Shown one piece after another: positions 16,173 through 24,998 of a DNA stretch of 31,629 nt. The notes below the pieces were generated by a model. It did not search any database and had not been told where the DNA came from. It saw only the letters and a program-made list of their open reading frames with translations. The translations under genes were made by a program, and so were the position numbers. Source of the stretch: UBA10364 sp905182675 (lineage in GTDB: Bacteria; Bacteroidota; Bacteroidia; Flavobacteriales; Schleiferiaceae). Position 1 is the stretch's first letter. Each line of letters begins with the position of its first letter. Location: contig CAWVWE010000024.1 of assembly GCA_963933975.1 (NCBI GenBank), positions 1 through 31,629 on the forward strand, read 5' to 3'.

Positions 16173-17477
16173 ATGAGCAATATAGTTGCCATCGTGGGAC
16201 GTCCAAATGTTGGAAAGAGCACTATTTTTAATCGACTCGTTCAACGTCGTGATGCTATTGTAGATAGCGTTGCAGGAGTTACACGTGACCGCCACTATGG
16301 AAAGAGCGACTGGAATGGTAAAGAGTTTTCGGTTATTGATACCGGAGGTTACATTACAGGGTCGGATGATATTTTTGAAAGTGAAATTCGCAATCAAGTA
16401 GAGCTTGCTTTAGATGAAGCGTCTGTGGTACTTTTTGTGCTGGATCTTCAAGCTGGGCTAACTGATTTTGATAAAATAATTGCGGATCTATTGCGCAAAA
16501 CTGATAAACCAGTGGTGTACACCGTCAACAAGGTGGATAACGCCATGTTGGAGTTAGAGGCTACCGAATTTTATGGTCTAGGTATTGAGAAATACCATAC
16601 CATCTCGGCTGTGAGTGGTGCAGGAACCGGCGACTTGTTAGATGAGCTAGCGAGCCATATGGATGAAAATCCAGTGGATGATTTTGAGGGTCTTCCTAAG
16701 ATGGCGATAGTTGGTCGTCCTAATGCGGGAAAATCTTCTATTGTTAATGCTTTGTTTGATGAGGAGCGCAACATTGTCACTGCCATTCCTGGTACTACAA
16801 GAGATACGGTAAACACAAGGTTTAATAAGTTTGGTTTTGACTTTATGTTATTGGATACTGCTGGTCTTCGCAAGAAGGGCAAGGTCCATGAAAACTTGGA
16901 GTTTTATTCTAACATGCGTTCTGTACGCGCCATCGAGCATGCAGATGTCTGTATGTTAGTTGTAGATGCAACGCGAGGGTTTGAGGCTCAAGATTTAGCT
17001 ATTGTCTCCTTAGTGGAGAAGAATAAAAAAGGCCTCGTAGTTGTGGTCAATAAATGGGATATCGCTGCGAAGGATACGAATACGATTCGTGATGCAGAGG
17101 ACCACATACGTAAGAAATTGGAGCCGTTTACGGATTTCCCGATTGTATTTACGAGCGCATTGACAAAACAGCGTGTATTAAAAGCGTTTGAAGAAGGTGT
17201 GAAGGTGTATGACCGACGCCGACAGAAAATCTCTACTTCTAAGTTGAACGACACGATGTTGGACATCATTAAAGGCTTCCCGCCTCCGGCAGTAAAAGGG
17301 AAGTATGTGAAAATCAAATTCTGTACACAGCTCCCTACATACACGCCGCAGTTTGCGTTTTTCGCGAACTTACCGCAATATGTAAAAGAGCCTTATAAGC
17401 GCTTTTTAGAGAATAAAATGCGTCAAGTTTTTGATTTCCATGGAGCACCTATTGAGATTTTCTTCCGTAAGAAATAA
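16173..17477 (+). CDS. der: Ribosome-assembly GTPase Der (EngA)
   Basis: A 434-aa double GTPase for 50S subunit maturation. G1 of domain 1 is GRPNVGKS at 9-16 with DTGG at 56-59 and NKVD near 119; domain 2 has GRPNAGKS at 181-188, DTAG, and NKWD. The last about 80 residues form the KH-like domain (KFCTQLPTYTPQFAFF region). All motifs intact. It converges with the lipoprotein gene, separated by only 3 nt and without a visible terminator. Confidence 0.98.
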   Translation: MSNIVAIVGRPNVGKSTIFNRLVQRRDAIVDSVAGVTRDRHYGKSDWNGKEFSVIDTGGYITGSDDIFESEIRNQVELALDEASVVLFVLDLQAGLTDFDKIIADLLRKTDKPVVYTVNKVDNAMLELEATEFYGLGIEKYHTISAVSGAGTGDLLDELASHMDENPVDDFEGLPKMAIVGRPNAGKSSIVNALFDEERNIVTAIPGTTRDTVNTRFNKFGFDFMLLDTAGLRKKGKVHENLEFYSNMRSVRAIEHADVCMLVVDATRGFEAQDLAIVSLVEKNKKGLVVVVNKWDIAAKDTNTIRDAEDHIRKKLEPFTDFPIVFTSALTKQRVLKAFEEGVKVYDRRRQKISTSKLNDTMLDIIKGFPPPAVKGKYVKIKFCTQLPTYTPQFAFFANLPQYVKEPYKRFLENKMRQVFDFHGAPIEIFFRKK

Positions 17478-17480
17478 CCT

Positions 17481-19889
17481 TTACAACTGGTAGCACACCA
17501 CGGTGTTTCCTTGATTAATCACCACAATTGGAGCTCCAGATGTGGTGAATCTACCTGCTTTAGCTGCGCTTCCCTGGAATTGTCCATAGGTTTCGAGAGT
17601 CTTCAAATTGACTACTTGAACCATGTCTTGTGTAAACGCAATTCCAGTACCTCCGGAATAACATTCTAAAGTGACCACATTGCCTACCTCTATTTCAGTA
17701 GAGCCGGCCGTATTGCGAATAACAATCTGCTCATCATTCCACACAACCAGCCCATAGCTTTGGTGCGATAATCCCACTACATCATCTAACGGATCTAATT
17801 TCGATGATGTAGTGCCGTCCCAATACTGTGTTTGTAGTTCTCCATTACTGCCTACCCTAATAACACTAGGTATTGCTCCGTCAATAATATTCCATTGTGA
17901 TGGAGATGCTGCTAATGCTGTTGTTTTGATCCTTACTTCACCTCGTCTATTAAGAATGAGAGCCTGCTCCTCTGTAGACGTGATGACATAGTCCTTTCCT
18001 TCTTTTTGAAACAGGAAGGGAACTTGTGTTAAAGTAGCGGATGTTGCATCTGTTTTCCAGCCTTTAACAAGTTTACCATCACTGGTGTAGTTGTATAGGT
18101 TGTGACCAACGGGGACTAAAAATCTATAATTTCTATTTTTATCGTAATCCACAACCGTTACACCAAGCGTGTTTTCTCCCTGCAGGTCTATTGGGTAACC
18201 ATCCACGTCTCTACCAAGCAGATCAATACAATGCAGTTGATTTGAGGTAGAAAAGAGAAGTTGAAATTTGTTATTTTTAAATAAATCGATCTGCGTAACA
18301 TCGCCAACGATGTTGTTTTTCAGCGGCTTTTGCCATAGGATTTCTCCATTTTCATTAAGCCAATACAACTGGTTAGTTTCATCTTGAACAACTATATTCT
18401 TCGCTCCAGACCTATGGTTTTTAACGAGCCAAGGCCCTTTGGTTATATTTCCGGTAAGGGACGTAGACCATAAGTAGGTACTTACTTCGGTGTCTTCTTT
18501 TTGCATGGTAAGACTGGTCAAATTCCCAAATGCAAGGTCATTTTTAACATCTAATACCCCACTAATTGTGCTCTTCGACCAATTAGACTCTGAATCACCC
18601 CAATTCAGATAATTACTTGCCGCTGAAGAATTGGCTTGGAAGGCAATTGCGAAGTGTCCCTTTTTATCAATACCATCTGCAAGTGAAGACAAACCGCTCG
18701 TAGATCCCCATGATTTTTTTAAATCCAATTCCCCCGTATAAACCTCTAAAGTCTGGACTTCTCCTGAGAGAAACAACCAGTCATTCTGAATGATCCAGGA
18801 TGGAGTACCAAGGTCACTGAAGAACCATCCAAACAGTGCGTTCAGGGCAAATCTTTGTTCATTTTTAAAAGTGCCCCTTGCGTATCCATGAAACAAGGAC
18901 TTTGCATCGCTTATTGTATTTAAGGCGTTTGCTACAGACTTAGTGTTTTTGAGCTTTGCCGCGATCACGGTGCTTTCTCCATACCCGATTCTTACAAAAC
19001 TGCCGTCAAACCAAGAAGCTGTTTCTACGGCTTCCAAGCCGGCATCTTCTAAAATACTAACCGCCTTTTTAAGGCGCTGTGTCTTACCTCTATATACATT
19101 GAACTCTCTGACCCACTCGGTCGGGTTACCCACGTCCATTTTAACTGCATAGCTTGATGAACCTGCGATGATATTACTAACCTTAGTGGTCTTTGCTTTA
19201 TGATTGAAGATGCTTAAAAATGTAGTAGAGCTGTCTGGTGCTAAAGCAACAGAGGTTACCATAAGACCATCTTTTCTAAATGCAATATCTATTTCCGACC
19301 AAGTAGCAAATTTACCTAGCCACCCCCAATCTTCTTCGTAGTAAAGGTTTCCTACGGATTCGATTTCGTCATGCTGTATGAAAATATTCAATGCATCAGC
19401 TGAAGAAGCATTATCCCAAAGCCGTTTAAAACCGTCATTTTGCATGAGGTTGAAACCGCTTTTTCGCTGGTTGACGATGTCTTTTAGTATACCCTCGCTC
19501 TTACTAACAGCCATCACTTGTCCCATGACAATGACATAGTTACTGTCAATAAAGTGAACCGTTCCTTGCTCCATCTTGGGCCCAGCCGTGGAGTCCCTTG
19601 TCGTTGAGGCGGTCCATACCCAGTCCATTTTATCAGCTCCTGAGGAAACTAAGGCCCCGATCCAGGTGCCTTCATAAAGTGTGAATAGTTCTGAAATAGG
19701 CAATTCTCCAGAGAAAGGAAGTTGTGTGGAGTCATTGAATTGAGCCACTTGCTGTAAATCATTGATCTTGATGACAACGGAGGCGTTCATGGGTAAAAAC
19801 GAGGTTTCACCATGAGGCACCGCCTCATCCGCACATCCTGAGAGGGTAAAGAACAATAACGTTGCAAAGAAAATCTTCTGGAGATTCAT
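17481..19889 (-). CDS. Large lipoprotein, N-terminal alpha/beta region plus propeller-like C terminus
   Basis: An 802-aa protein with a lipobox LSGC (16-19), so a lipoprotein anchored by C19. Residues about 30-460 form an unrecognised alpha/beta region, rich in phrases such as SVVIKINDL and ALNIFIQHDE, which loosely recalls DUF3352-type proteins. Residues about 485-800 carry repeated short units of the PQQ/beta-propeller kind (NQLYWLNENGEILW, NQLHCIDLLGRDVDGYP, HNLYNYTSDGKLVKGW), suggesting a WD-like or PQQ-like propeller. No catalytic motif seen; a binding or scaffolding role at the cell surface is inferred. It is downstream of rnhB on the same strand, 67 nt away. Confidence 0.75.
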   Translation of the reverse strand: MNLQKIFFATLLFFTLSGCADEAVPHGETSFLPMNASVVIKINDLQQVAQFNDSTQLPFSGELPISELFTLYEGTWIGALVSSGADKMDWVWTASTTRDSTAGPKMEQGTVHFIDSNYVIVMGQVMAVSKSEGILKDIVNQRKSGFNLMQNDGFKRLWDNASSADALNIFIQHDEIESVGNLYYEEDWGWLGKFATWSEIDIAFRKDGLMVTSVALAPDSSTTFLSIFNHKAKTTKVSNIIAGSSSYAVKMDVGNPTEWVREFNVYRGKTQRLKKAVSILEDAGLEAVETASWFDGSFVRIGYGESTVIAAKLKNTKSVANALNTISDAKSLFHGYARGTFKNEQRFALNALFGWFFSDLGTPSWIIQNDWLFLSGEVQTLEVYTGELDLKKSWGSTSGLSSLADGIDKKGHFAIAFQANSSAASNYLNWGDSESNWSKSTISGVLDVKNDLAFGNLTSLTMQKEDTEVSTYLWSTSLTGNITKGPWLVKNHRSGAKNIVVQDETNQLYWLNENGEILWQKPLKNNIVGDVTQIDLFKNNKFQLLFSTSNQLHCIDLLGRDVDGYPIDLQGENTLGVTVVDYDKNRNYRFLVPVGHNLYNYTSDGKLVKGWKTDATSATLTQVPFLFQKEGKDYVITSTEEQALILNRRGEVRIKTTALAASPSQWNIIDGAIPSVIRVGSNGELQTQYWDGTTSSKLDPLDDVVGLSHQSYGLVVWNDEQIVIRNTAGSTEIEVGNVVTLECYSGGTGIAFTQDMVQVVNLKTLETYGQFQGSAAKAGRFTTSGAPIVVINQGNTVVCYQL

Positions 19890-19956
19890 GGGTTACAATT
19901 TTTATTAAAGCTAGTTGGAATGAGCACCTCTTTTTAAGAAATACTCATCCAGTTTT

Positions 19957-20556
19957 TCACAAATCAAAAAGATCAAGTTGGCTCGGTAGGAGTCGAAAAG
20001 TCATTCGGTGGTGGGGAGTAGGACCATGCGATCTGATGGCAGCTCTATGGCCTTTCGTCGGATAACCTGCGTTGCGCTCCCATCCGTATTGAGGATAAGC
20101 TATGGCTAGTTCGCGCATCTTATCATCTCTGTAGGTTTTAGCTAAAATAGAGGCCGCCGCGATGTTCATATAGGTGGCATCGCCCTTTACCTGACAATGA
20201 AAGGCAACGTCATTATAAGGTTTGAACCTATTGCCATCAACAGCGATGAAGTCAGGTTGAACTTTTAACGCAATAATGCTTTTGTGCATTGCCAAAATAC
20301 TTGCGTTCAAAATATTGATCTCGTCAATTTCTTGAGGACTAACATGCGCATAGGCCCATGCTATGGCCTCTTTTTCAATAATTGGTCGCAACGCATAACG
20401 TTGTTTTGCAGTTAACTGCTTGGAGTCGTTCAAAAACTCATTTTTGAAATCAGGAGGCAAAATCACAGCTGCCGCAGTAACTGGGCCGCACAAGCAACCT
20501 CGGCCAGCCTCATCTGTTCCAGCCTCTAGTGCAGAGTTACCATGCTGAAGTTTCAT
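19957..20556 (-). CDS. rnhB: Ribonuclease HII
   Basis: A 199-aa enzyme that removes ribonucleotides and RNA from RNA-DNA hybrids. The DEAGRG motif gives D15 and E16; the other metal ligands are D107 in VDGNRF and D126 in KGDATY, followed by AAASILAK. Complete. Its ATG overlaps the stop of the upstream glycosyltransferase gene by one base (TAATG at 20558-20554), so translation is probably coupled. Confidence 0.97.
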   Translation of the reverse strand: MKLQHGNSALEAGTDEAGRGCLCGPVTAAAVILPPDFKNEFLNDSKQLTAKQRYALRPIIEKEAIAWAYAHVSPQEIDEINILNASILAMHKSIIALKVQPDFIAVDGNRFKPYNDVAFHCQVKGDATYMNIAAASILAKTYRDDKMRELAIAYPQYGWERNAGYPTKGHRAAIRSHGPTPHHRMTFRLLPSQLDLFDL

Positions 20557-21641
20557 TAAAATTCTCTCTTCAAGACGTCAATAAAAACCGCAGCACTTCG
20601 TTCCCAATTGTATTGCTCTGCCCGTTGAATTCCCAACGGAACCCATGAGCTACCTCCATTGGCCATATGTTCTAGTGCATCTGTCCAGGCATTTACGTCA
20701 TAGGTGTCTACCAGCATTCCTGCCCCGGAGACGATCTCTGTCAAGGCGCTATTGTCCGCTGAAATCACCGGCGTTCCACTTTGCATGGCTTCGATAAGAG
20801 GAATTCCAAACCCCTCCATAGCACTGGGCATGCAAAAAGCTGTAGCATTTGAATAGAGTGCATCTAATTGTTTTCCAGTCACATGTCCTAAGAATTCAAT
20901 ATTTTCTTTGAACCTCATCTGTTGAATTTCTCGGTCGAGCTCCGTATTTTTAATATGAGTGGATCCGGCAATTTTCAAGCGGAAATGACGTCGCTCAGAA
21001 TATTGTTCCAACCAAGATTCAAAAGCCCTCACAAGGGTGATGATGTTCTTTCGCGGAGTAAGTGCACCCACTGCACAGAAATAGGCTTCGGGATTATAGA
21101 TGTTGTCTGAAGCATTGGCGCTGGGTGCATTAGGAGTAATGATAATATCCTCCAGGCGTTTATCATATTGATTAGCGATGTCTTCCGCGCTCCACGCGCT
21201 TACAGTAAATAGTTGACTGGCTAGCTCAGCTGATTTCCGAACATTTTTTTTATAATAATTGGCCACATTGGGCTTAAGCCATTCCGGGTGGTGTTCAAAA
21301 TTCAGATCGTGAATGGTTACCCACTGTGGGATTTTTGTATCAGCCGTAAGGCCATCTGGAGACCAATACAAGTCAACTTGGTTACGTTTCAGCACCTTAG
21401 GCACAGACCAATTATTCCACAAACGCCAAAGTAAAGGGTGCCTAGCGGGTGGTCCTGCAATAACGTGATGCACATTTGAAGCATTGAAATCCCTGGGCTC
21501 CACTGAGGAGCGGTCATAGATCAGAATAAAGGTGTGCTGAGGAAATGCCGGAATGATGCGTTTCAGCATATTCAGGGTGTACACTCCAGTTCCTTCTAGT
21601 TTGCCCGGTAAGAGCCAACGTGCATTCACAGCGATTTTCAT
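20556..21641 (-). CDS. GT4-family glycosyltransferase
   Basis: A 361-aa GT-B enzyme transferring a sugar from an NDP-sugar, with no TM segment, so acting at the cytoplasmic face. The N-terminal half begins MKIAVNARWL with a Gly-rich GTGVY acceptor-loop; the C-terminal half has the GALTPRKN element and the donor-binding EX7E motif as E276-GFGIPLI-E284 within SAMEGFGIPLIEAMQSG. Likely builds the repeat unit of the adjacent polysaccharide. A perfect TAnnTTTG element (21653 to 21646) is 4 nt upstream of its ATG, so its transcript may be nearly leaderless. It is divergent from the flippase gene with 80 nt between. Confidence 0.93.
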   Translation of the reverse strand: MKIAVNARWLLPGKLEGTGVYTLNMLKRIIPAFPQHTFILIYDRSSVEPRDFNASNVHHVIAGPPARHPLLWRLWNNWSVPKVLKRNQVDLYWSPDGLTADTKIPQWVTIHDLNFEHHPEWLKPNVANYYKKNVRKSAELASQLFTVSAWSAEDIANQYDKRLEDIIITPNAPSANASDNIYNPEAYFCAVGALTPRKNIITLVRAFESWLEQYSERRHFRLKIAGSTHIKNTELDREIQQMRFKENIEFLGHVTGKQLDALYSNATAFCMPSAMEGFGIPLIEAMQSGTPVISADNSALTEIVSGAGMLVDTYDVNAWTDALEHMANGGSSWVPLGIQRAEQYNWERSAAVFIDVLKREF

Positions 21642-21645
21642 ACCT

Positions 21646-21653
21646 CAAATGTA
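21646..21653 (-). promoter_or_regulatory. Bacteroidota -7 promoter element for the GT4 gene
   Basis: On the minus strand TACATTTG fits TAnnTTTG exactly and ends 4 nt before the ATG at 21641, as in several Bacteroidota genes with very short leaders. The -33 element is not clear. Confidence 0.5.
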
Positions 21654-21721
21654 CAAAAGCAATAATCTACACGTTAGTAAAGCGGTATATTCGCGACCAA
21701 TTCTAGAATGAGGCCAAAACC

Positions 21722-23056
21722 ATGTGGACCAGAGTACTACAATTTTTAAAAGAACCGACCGGCGCAGCACTTGCGAAGGGCAGTCTTGTAGTGCTTGTTT
21801 TCAAAGTCATAGGTGCTCTAGGTGGCTATGTATTACTTTTTAGTCTAGCGAAAGCAGGTGGGGAATTATCAGTAGGGGTTTATGAGGTCGCATTTACAGT
21901 TCTTGTGATAGGATCTACCTTGGGTAGATGGGGCTTAGATACGGTATTAGTTCGGGAAATGTCCCGTGAGGCAAAGTCCGGAGGTATCTCTAGATCTTTA
22001 TACATAGCTGTTTTCTTTAGAGTTACGGCCATTACAAGTTTAGTTGCTCTTGCTTTGTTTTTTGGAGCCTCTTTTCTAACCAATCTTTTTTTCGAGGACA
22101 CGCCAAAAGAAATATTAGCCACTGCGGCCATTGCTATTTTACCATTCACTTTAATGCTCTTGAACGCTGAGGTTTTCAGGGCAATCGGAAAAACCATCTT
22201 GTTTTCCATCAACCAGCACGGCACCATTTATATTGTTATTGCTGCACTACTCTGGTGGATACCCTTGCCAGAAGCTATGGCATTCGCAGATACCGCGCAG
22301 TTTGCATTGATTTTACTGCTCGGCCTGAGTGCTTTGTTCTTTATTGTTTCTACTATTTACATTTTGTCTTTGAGTGCCACGGAAGTTTTGATTAACCAGC
22401 CCTGGAAAGGCCAGTTATTTAAAATAGCCACACCCATGCTTATTTCATCATCACTCTTTCTGGTGATCAGTTGGTCAGATACACTAATGCTGGGTTACTT
22501 TTTGCCAGAGGAGCGTGTGGGATTGTACCGCATTGTTTTTAAAGTGGCAACGTTGATAACGTTCGCTCAATTTGCTTTAAATACAGTTGTAGCTCCTATG
22601 GTCAGTGCAATACACAGAGACCGTTCCAAGCTTCATGAATTGGCCCATAAGGTGGCCCAGTTGAATTTAATTACATCAGGCCCAATTTTCGTTGTCATTC
22701 TTCTATTCGGTACCTCGTTGATCGGTATTTTCGGAGTTTCTGACCCTTCCGAGGCCTATCCATGGCTTGTTGTACTGGCTTTTGGACAATTAACGAATGC
22801 CTTCTCAGGTCCTGTCCTCAATATTTTAAACATGACCGGATATGAAAAGAGTGCGCGAAATACCATGCTGGTGGTTGCGGTGCTTAATATTACATTAAAT
22901 GCGCTTTTGATTCCTGCTTTTGGTCCATTAGGCGCTGCGTATTCAACTACCTTAACGATGGTAGGCTGGAACGTATGGGCTGCTTCGCTGGTCTATAAAT
23001 ACCACGGCGTCATTGCTGTGCCATTCTTAACCAAATACAGCAGAAAGAATGACTAA
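21722..23056 (+). CDS. Wzx-type polysaccharide flippase (MOP/MATE superfamily)
   Basis: A 444-aa protein with about 12-14 TM helices spread over its length and a conserved first-helix region (AALAKGSLVVLVFKVIGALGG, shortened here to GSLVVLVFKVIGALGG). It is expected to flip lipid-linked repeat units across the inner membrane, delivering them to the Wzy-like polymerase. The charged loops are short, as is usual in this family. It opens module 2 and overlaps the sulfotransferase start by 8 nt. Confidence 0.88.
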   Translation: MWTRVLQFLKEPTGAALAKGSLVVLVFKVIGALGGYVLLFSLAKAGGELSVGVYEVAFTVLVIGSTLGRWGLDTVLVREMSREAKSGGISRSLYIAVFFRVTAITSLVALALFFGASFLTNLFFEDTPKEILATAAIAILPFTLMLLNAEVFRAIGKTILFSINQHGTIYIVIAALLWWIPLPEAMAFADTAQFALILLLGLSALFFIVSTIYILSLSATEVLINQPWKGQLFKIATPMLISSSLFLVISWSDTLMLGYFLPEERVGLYRIVFKVATLITFAQFALNTVVAPMVSAIHRDRSKLHELAHKVAQLNLITSGPIFVVILLFGTSLIGIFGVSDPSEAYPWLVVLAFGQLTNAFSGPVLNILNMTGYEKSARNTMLVVAVLNITLNALLIPAFGPLGAAYSTTLTMVGWNVWAASLVYKYHGVIAVPFLTKYSRKND

Positions 23057-23981
23057 GGTGGACGTATTTTTAATTGGTGCTGCAAAGGCAGGTACTACGG
23101 CCTTAAGTGAACTACTCGCTCACCACGAAGACATAGCTCCAATGGCCATCAAAGAACCTGGTCATTTTTGTAAGGATGTTCATGAAATCAACTTTTCGCC
23201 AAGCTATGAGCGTATGTTGGATTGGAATGAGGACACGTATTTTTCAAAATCCAAGTTGTTGAAAAGACACATAGGTTTTGTGACCAGCCCAACTAACTAC
23301 AGCCGCCTTCAAGACCAAGCTTTATCCGGTGGATCCGCATCCCATGTTCTTGATGCTTCTACGGCATACTTGTATAGTGAAACTGCCGCTGAAGAAGTGT
23401 TCCACTATAATCCTGCAGCACGAATCGTAGTGATTTTAAGAAACCCGGTCACTCGTGCCTACAGCCATTACAATATGGCCCGCAAGTATGGTAAGGAGAA
23501 GCGAACGTTTTTCAAGGCTATTCAAGACGAGTCGGTTCTTGACCGGGCTCTTTGGGGCGTAGATGAGTGCTATTTGGAATTAGGTGATTACCAGCAGCAG
23601 TTGCAACGTTGGACGGCCCTATTCCCAAAAGAACAAATACTTGTGTTATTTCATGAAGACTTACTGACTCAGCCTCAAAGCACTATGGACCGAGTATGTG
23701 AATTTTTAGGAATTTCCTTAAAGAAATTAACTGAAGTCACCGAGGCAAATACAGCTGAGGTGCCTAAGACAAGGCTGGTATCTGCTTTATTAATGGGCTC
23801 ACTCTCTACTTATATTGCCGCATTATTGCCATCCACGCTTAAAAAACGAGTGAAGTCGTTGATTTTAAAAAAACCAGAATCAATGGACGATGCGTCGCGC
23901 ACGTTTTTAGTTCATTACTTTGCATCAGCTAACCAAGCAATAGAAAAAGCCTTGGATACATCATTAAAACACTGGAAATAA
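23049..23981 (+). CDS. PAPS-dependent sulfotransferase
   Basis: A 310-aa protein. The 5'-phosphosulfate-binding loop GAAKAGTTAL is at 10-19; the 3'-phosphate-binding segment RIVVILRNPVTRAYSHY is at 125-141 with R131 and S139. No signal peptide. It starts 8 nt inside the flippase gene and 7 nt before the next gene, so it belongs to the polysaccharide operon and most likely sulfates the polymer repeat or its lipid-linked intermediate. Acting on a small acceptor cannot be excluded. Confidence 0.93.
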   Translation: MTKVDVFLIGAAKAGTTALSELLAHHEDIAPMAIKEPGHFCKDVHEINFSPSYERMLDWNEDTYFSKSKLLKRHIGFVTSPTNYSRLQDQALSGGSASHVLDASTAYLYSETAAEEVFHYNPAARIVVILRNPVTRAYSHYNMARKYGKEKRTFFKAIQDESVLDRALWGVDECYLELGDYQQQLQRWTALFPKEQILVLFHEDLLTQPQSTMDRVCEFLGISLKKLTEVTEANTAEVPKTRLVSALLMGSLSTYIAALLPSTLKKRVKSLILKKPESMDDASRTFLVHYFASANQAIEKALDTSLKHWK

Positions 23982-23988
23982 AGAGAAT

Positions 23989-24996
23989 ATGGAATATAGC
24001 AGTTCAAATCTAATTGCGTTTTTATACAAGAATTGGAAAACTCTAGTCGTCATTCCGTTCTTGTCTATGGTTGTTGCGGTACTTTTTAGTGGCCCAACAT
24101 TTATTAAACCATTATTTGAGGCGCAGGTGATCCTATTTCCGTCAACGACAAACTCGGTCTCTAAGGCACTCTTGCCTCAATCGAACGGCTACGGGGATGA
24201 GGATATTTTGGAATTCGGTGACGAGCAACAGGCAGAACAACTGCTCCAGATATTAAACTCCGGAGAGATTCGTGATTCCGTGATCAAGAAATTTGATCTC
24301 ATGAATCATTATGAGATCGATGAAGACACTAAATACAGGCGCACTAAACTTTTTAAGGAGTATACCTCTAAAATTGAATTTGCTCGTACGCAGTTCATGT
24401 CGGTAGAAATCAATGTGCTTGATACGGATCCTCAACAAGCAGCGGACATGGCTAATTACATATCGTATCTCGTCGATCAGGTAAAAAAGAGGGTTCAAAA
24501 GAATCGTGCGCAAATGGGCCTGGAAATTGTTAAAAGCGAATATCTCAACCTTCAAAAGGAAATACAAACCATGGAGGAGGAGATCACAATATTGCGTTAT
24601 AAAGGAGTACACGACTACGAAAGTCAAAGTGCTGTTTTCAACGAGCAGTATGCCATCGCACTTGCTCAAGGTGCTCAATCATCGTTCATCAAGCAACTAG
24701 AACGCAGATTAGATACGCTGGCTAAATACGGTGGTCGTTACGTGTCCATTCGCGATGAGCTGAAGTTATTGAAAGATGAAGAGGTAAAACTGAGAACTAA
24801 GTTCGACCAGGCGAAAGTGGATGTAAACCAAATGTTACCCGCAACCTTTAAGGTTGATGACGCTTTTGCCGCTGAGCGAAAAACTTATCCCAAACGCAGT
24901 GTGTTGATTCTTGCTGTAGGATTTGTGGTTTTTGTATTGGTCACTTTTGTCCTACTTCTTCGTGGAACTATAGTTGAATTGCGCACCAAGTCCTAG
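23989..24996 (+). CDS. Wzz-type chain-length determinant protein
   Basis: A 335-aa protein. TM1 at about 17-35; large periplasmic coiled-coil domain with EEEITILRY and RRLDTLAKYG; TM2 near 300-325 after a YPKRS element. Topology and length fit a Wzz/PCP co-polymerase without fused kinase. It is longer than the Wzz-like protein at 7343. It begins 7 nt after the sulfotransferase stop and 2 nt separate its stop from the next start, so it forms a unit with the polymerase-like gene downstream. Confidence 0.88.
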   Translation: MEYSSSNLIAFLYKNWKTLVVIPFLSMVVAVLFSGPTFIKPLFEAQVILFPSTTNSVSKALLPQSNGYGDEDILEFGDEQQAEQLLQILNSGEIRDSVIKKFDLMNHYEIDEDTKYRRTKLFKEYTSKIEFARTQFMSVEINVLDTDPQQAADMANYISYLVDQVKKRVQKNRAQMGLEIVKSEYLNLQKEIQTMEEEITILRYKGVHDYESQSAVFNEQYAIALAQGAQSSFIKQLERRLDTLAKYGGRYVSIRDELKLLKDEEVKLRTKFDQAKVDVNQMLPATFKVDDAFAAERKTYPKRSVLILAVGFVVFVLVTFVLLLRGTIVELRTKS

Positions 24997-24998
24997 GC

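Noticed and set aside
16571..17344. Two antisense ORFs over der
   Set aside because: Shadows of a clearly real GTPase gene.
24253..24678. 141-aa minus-strand ORF
   Set aside because: Antisense to the Wzz-type gene, no domain, no promoter.
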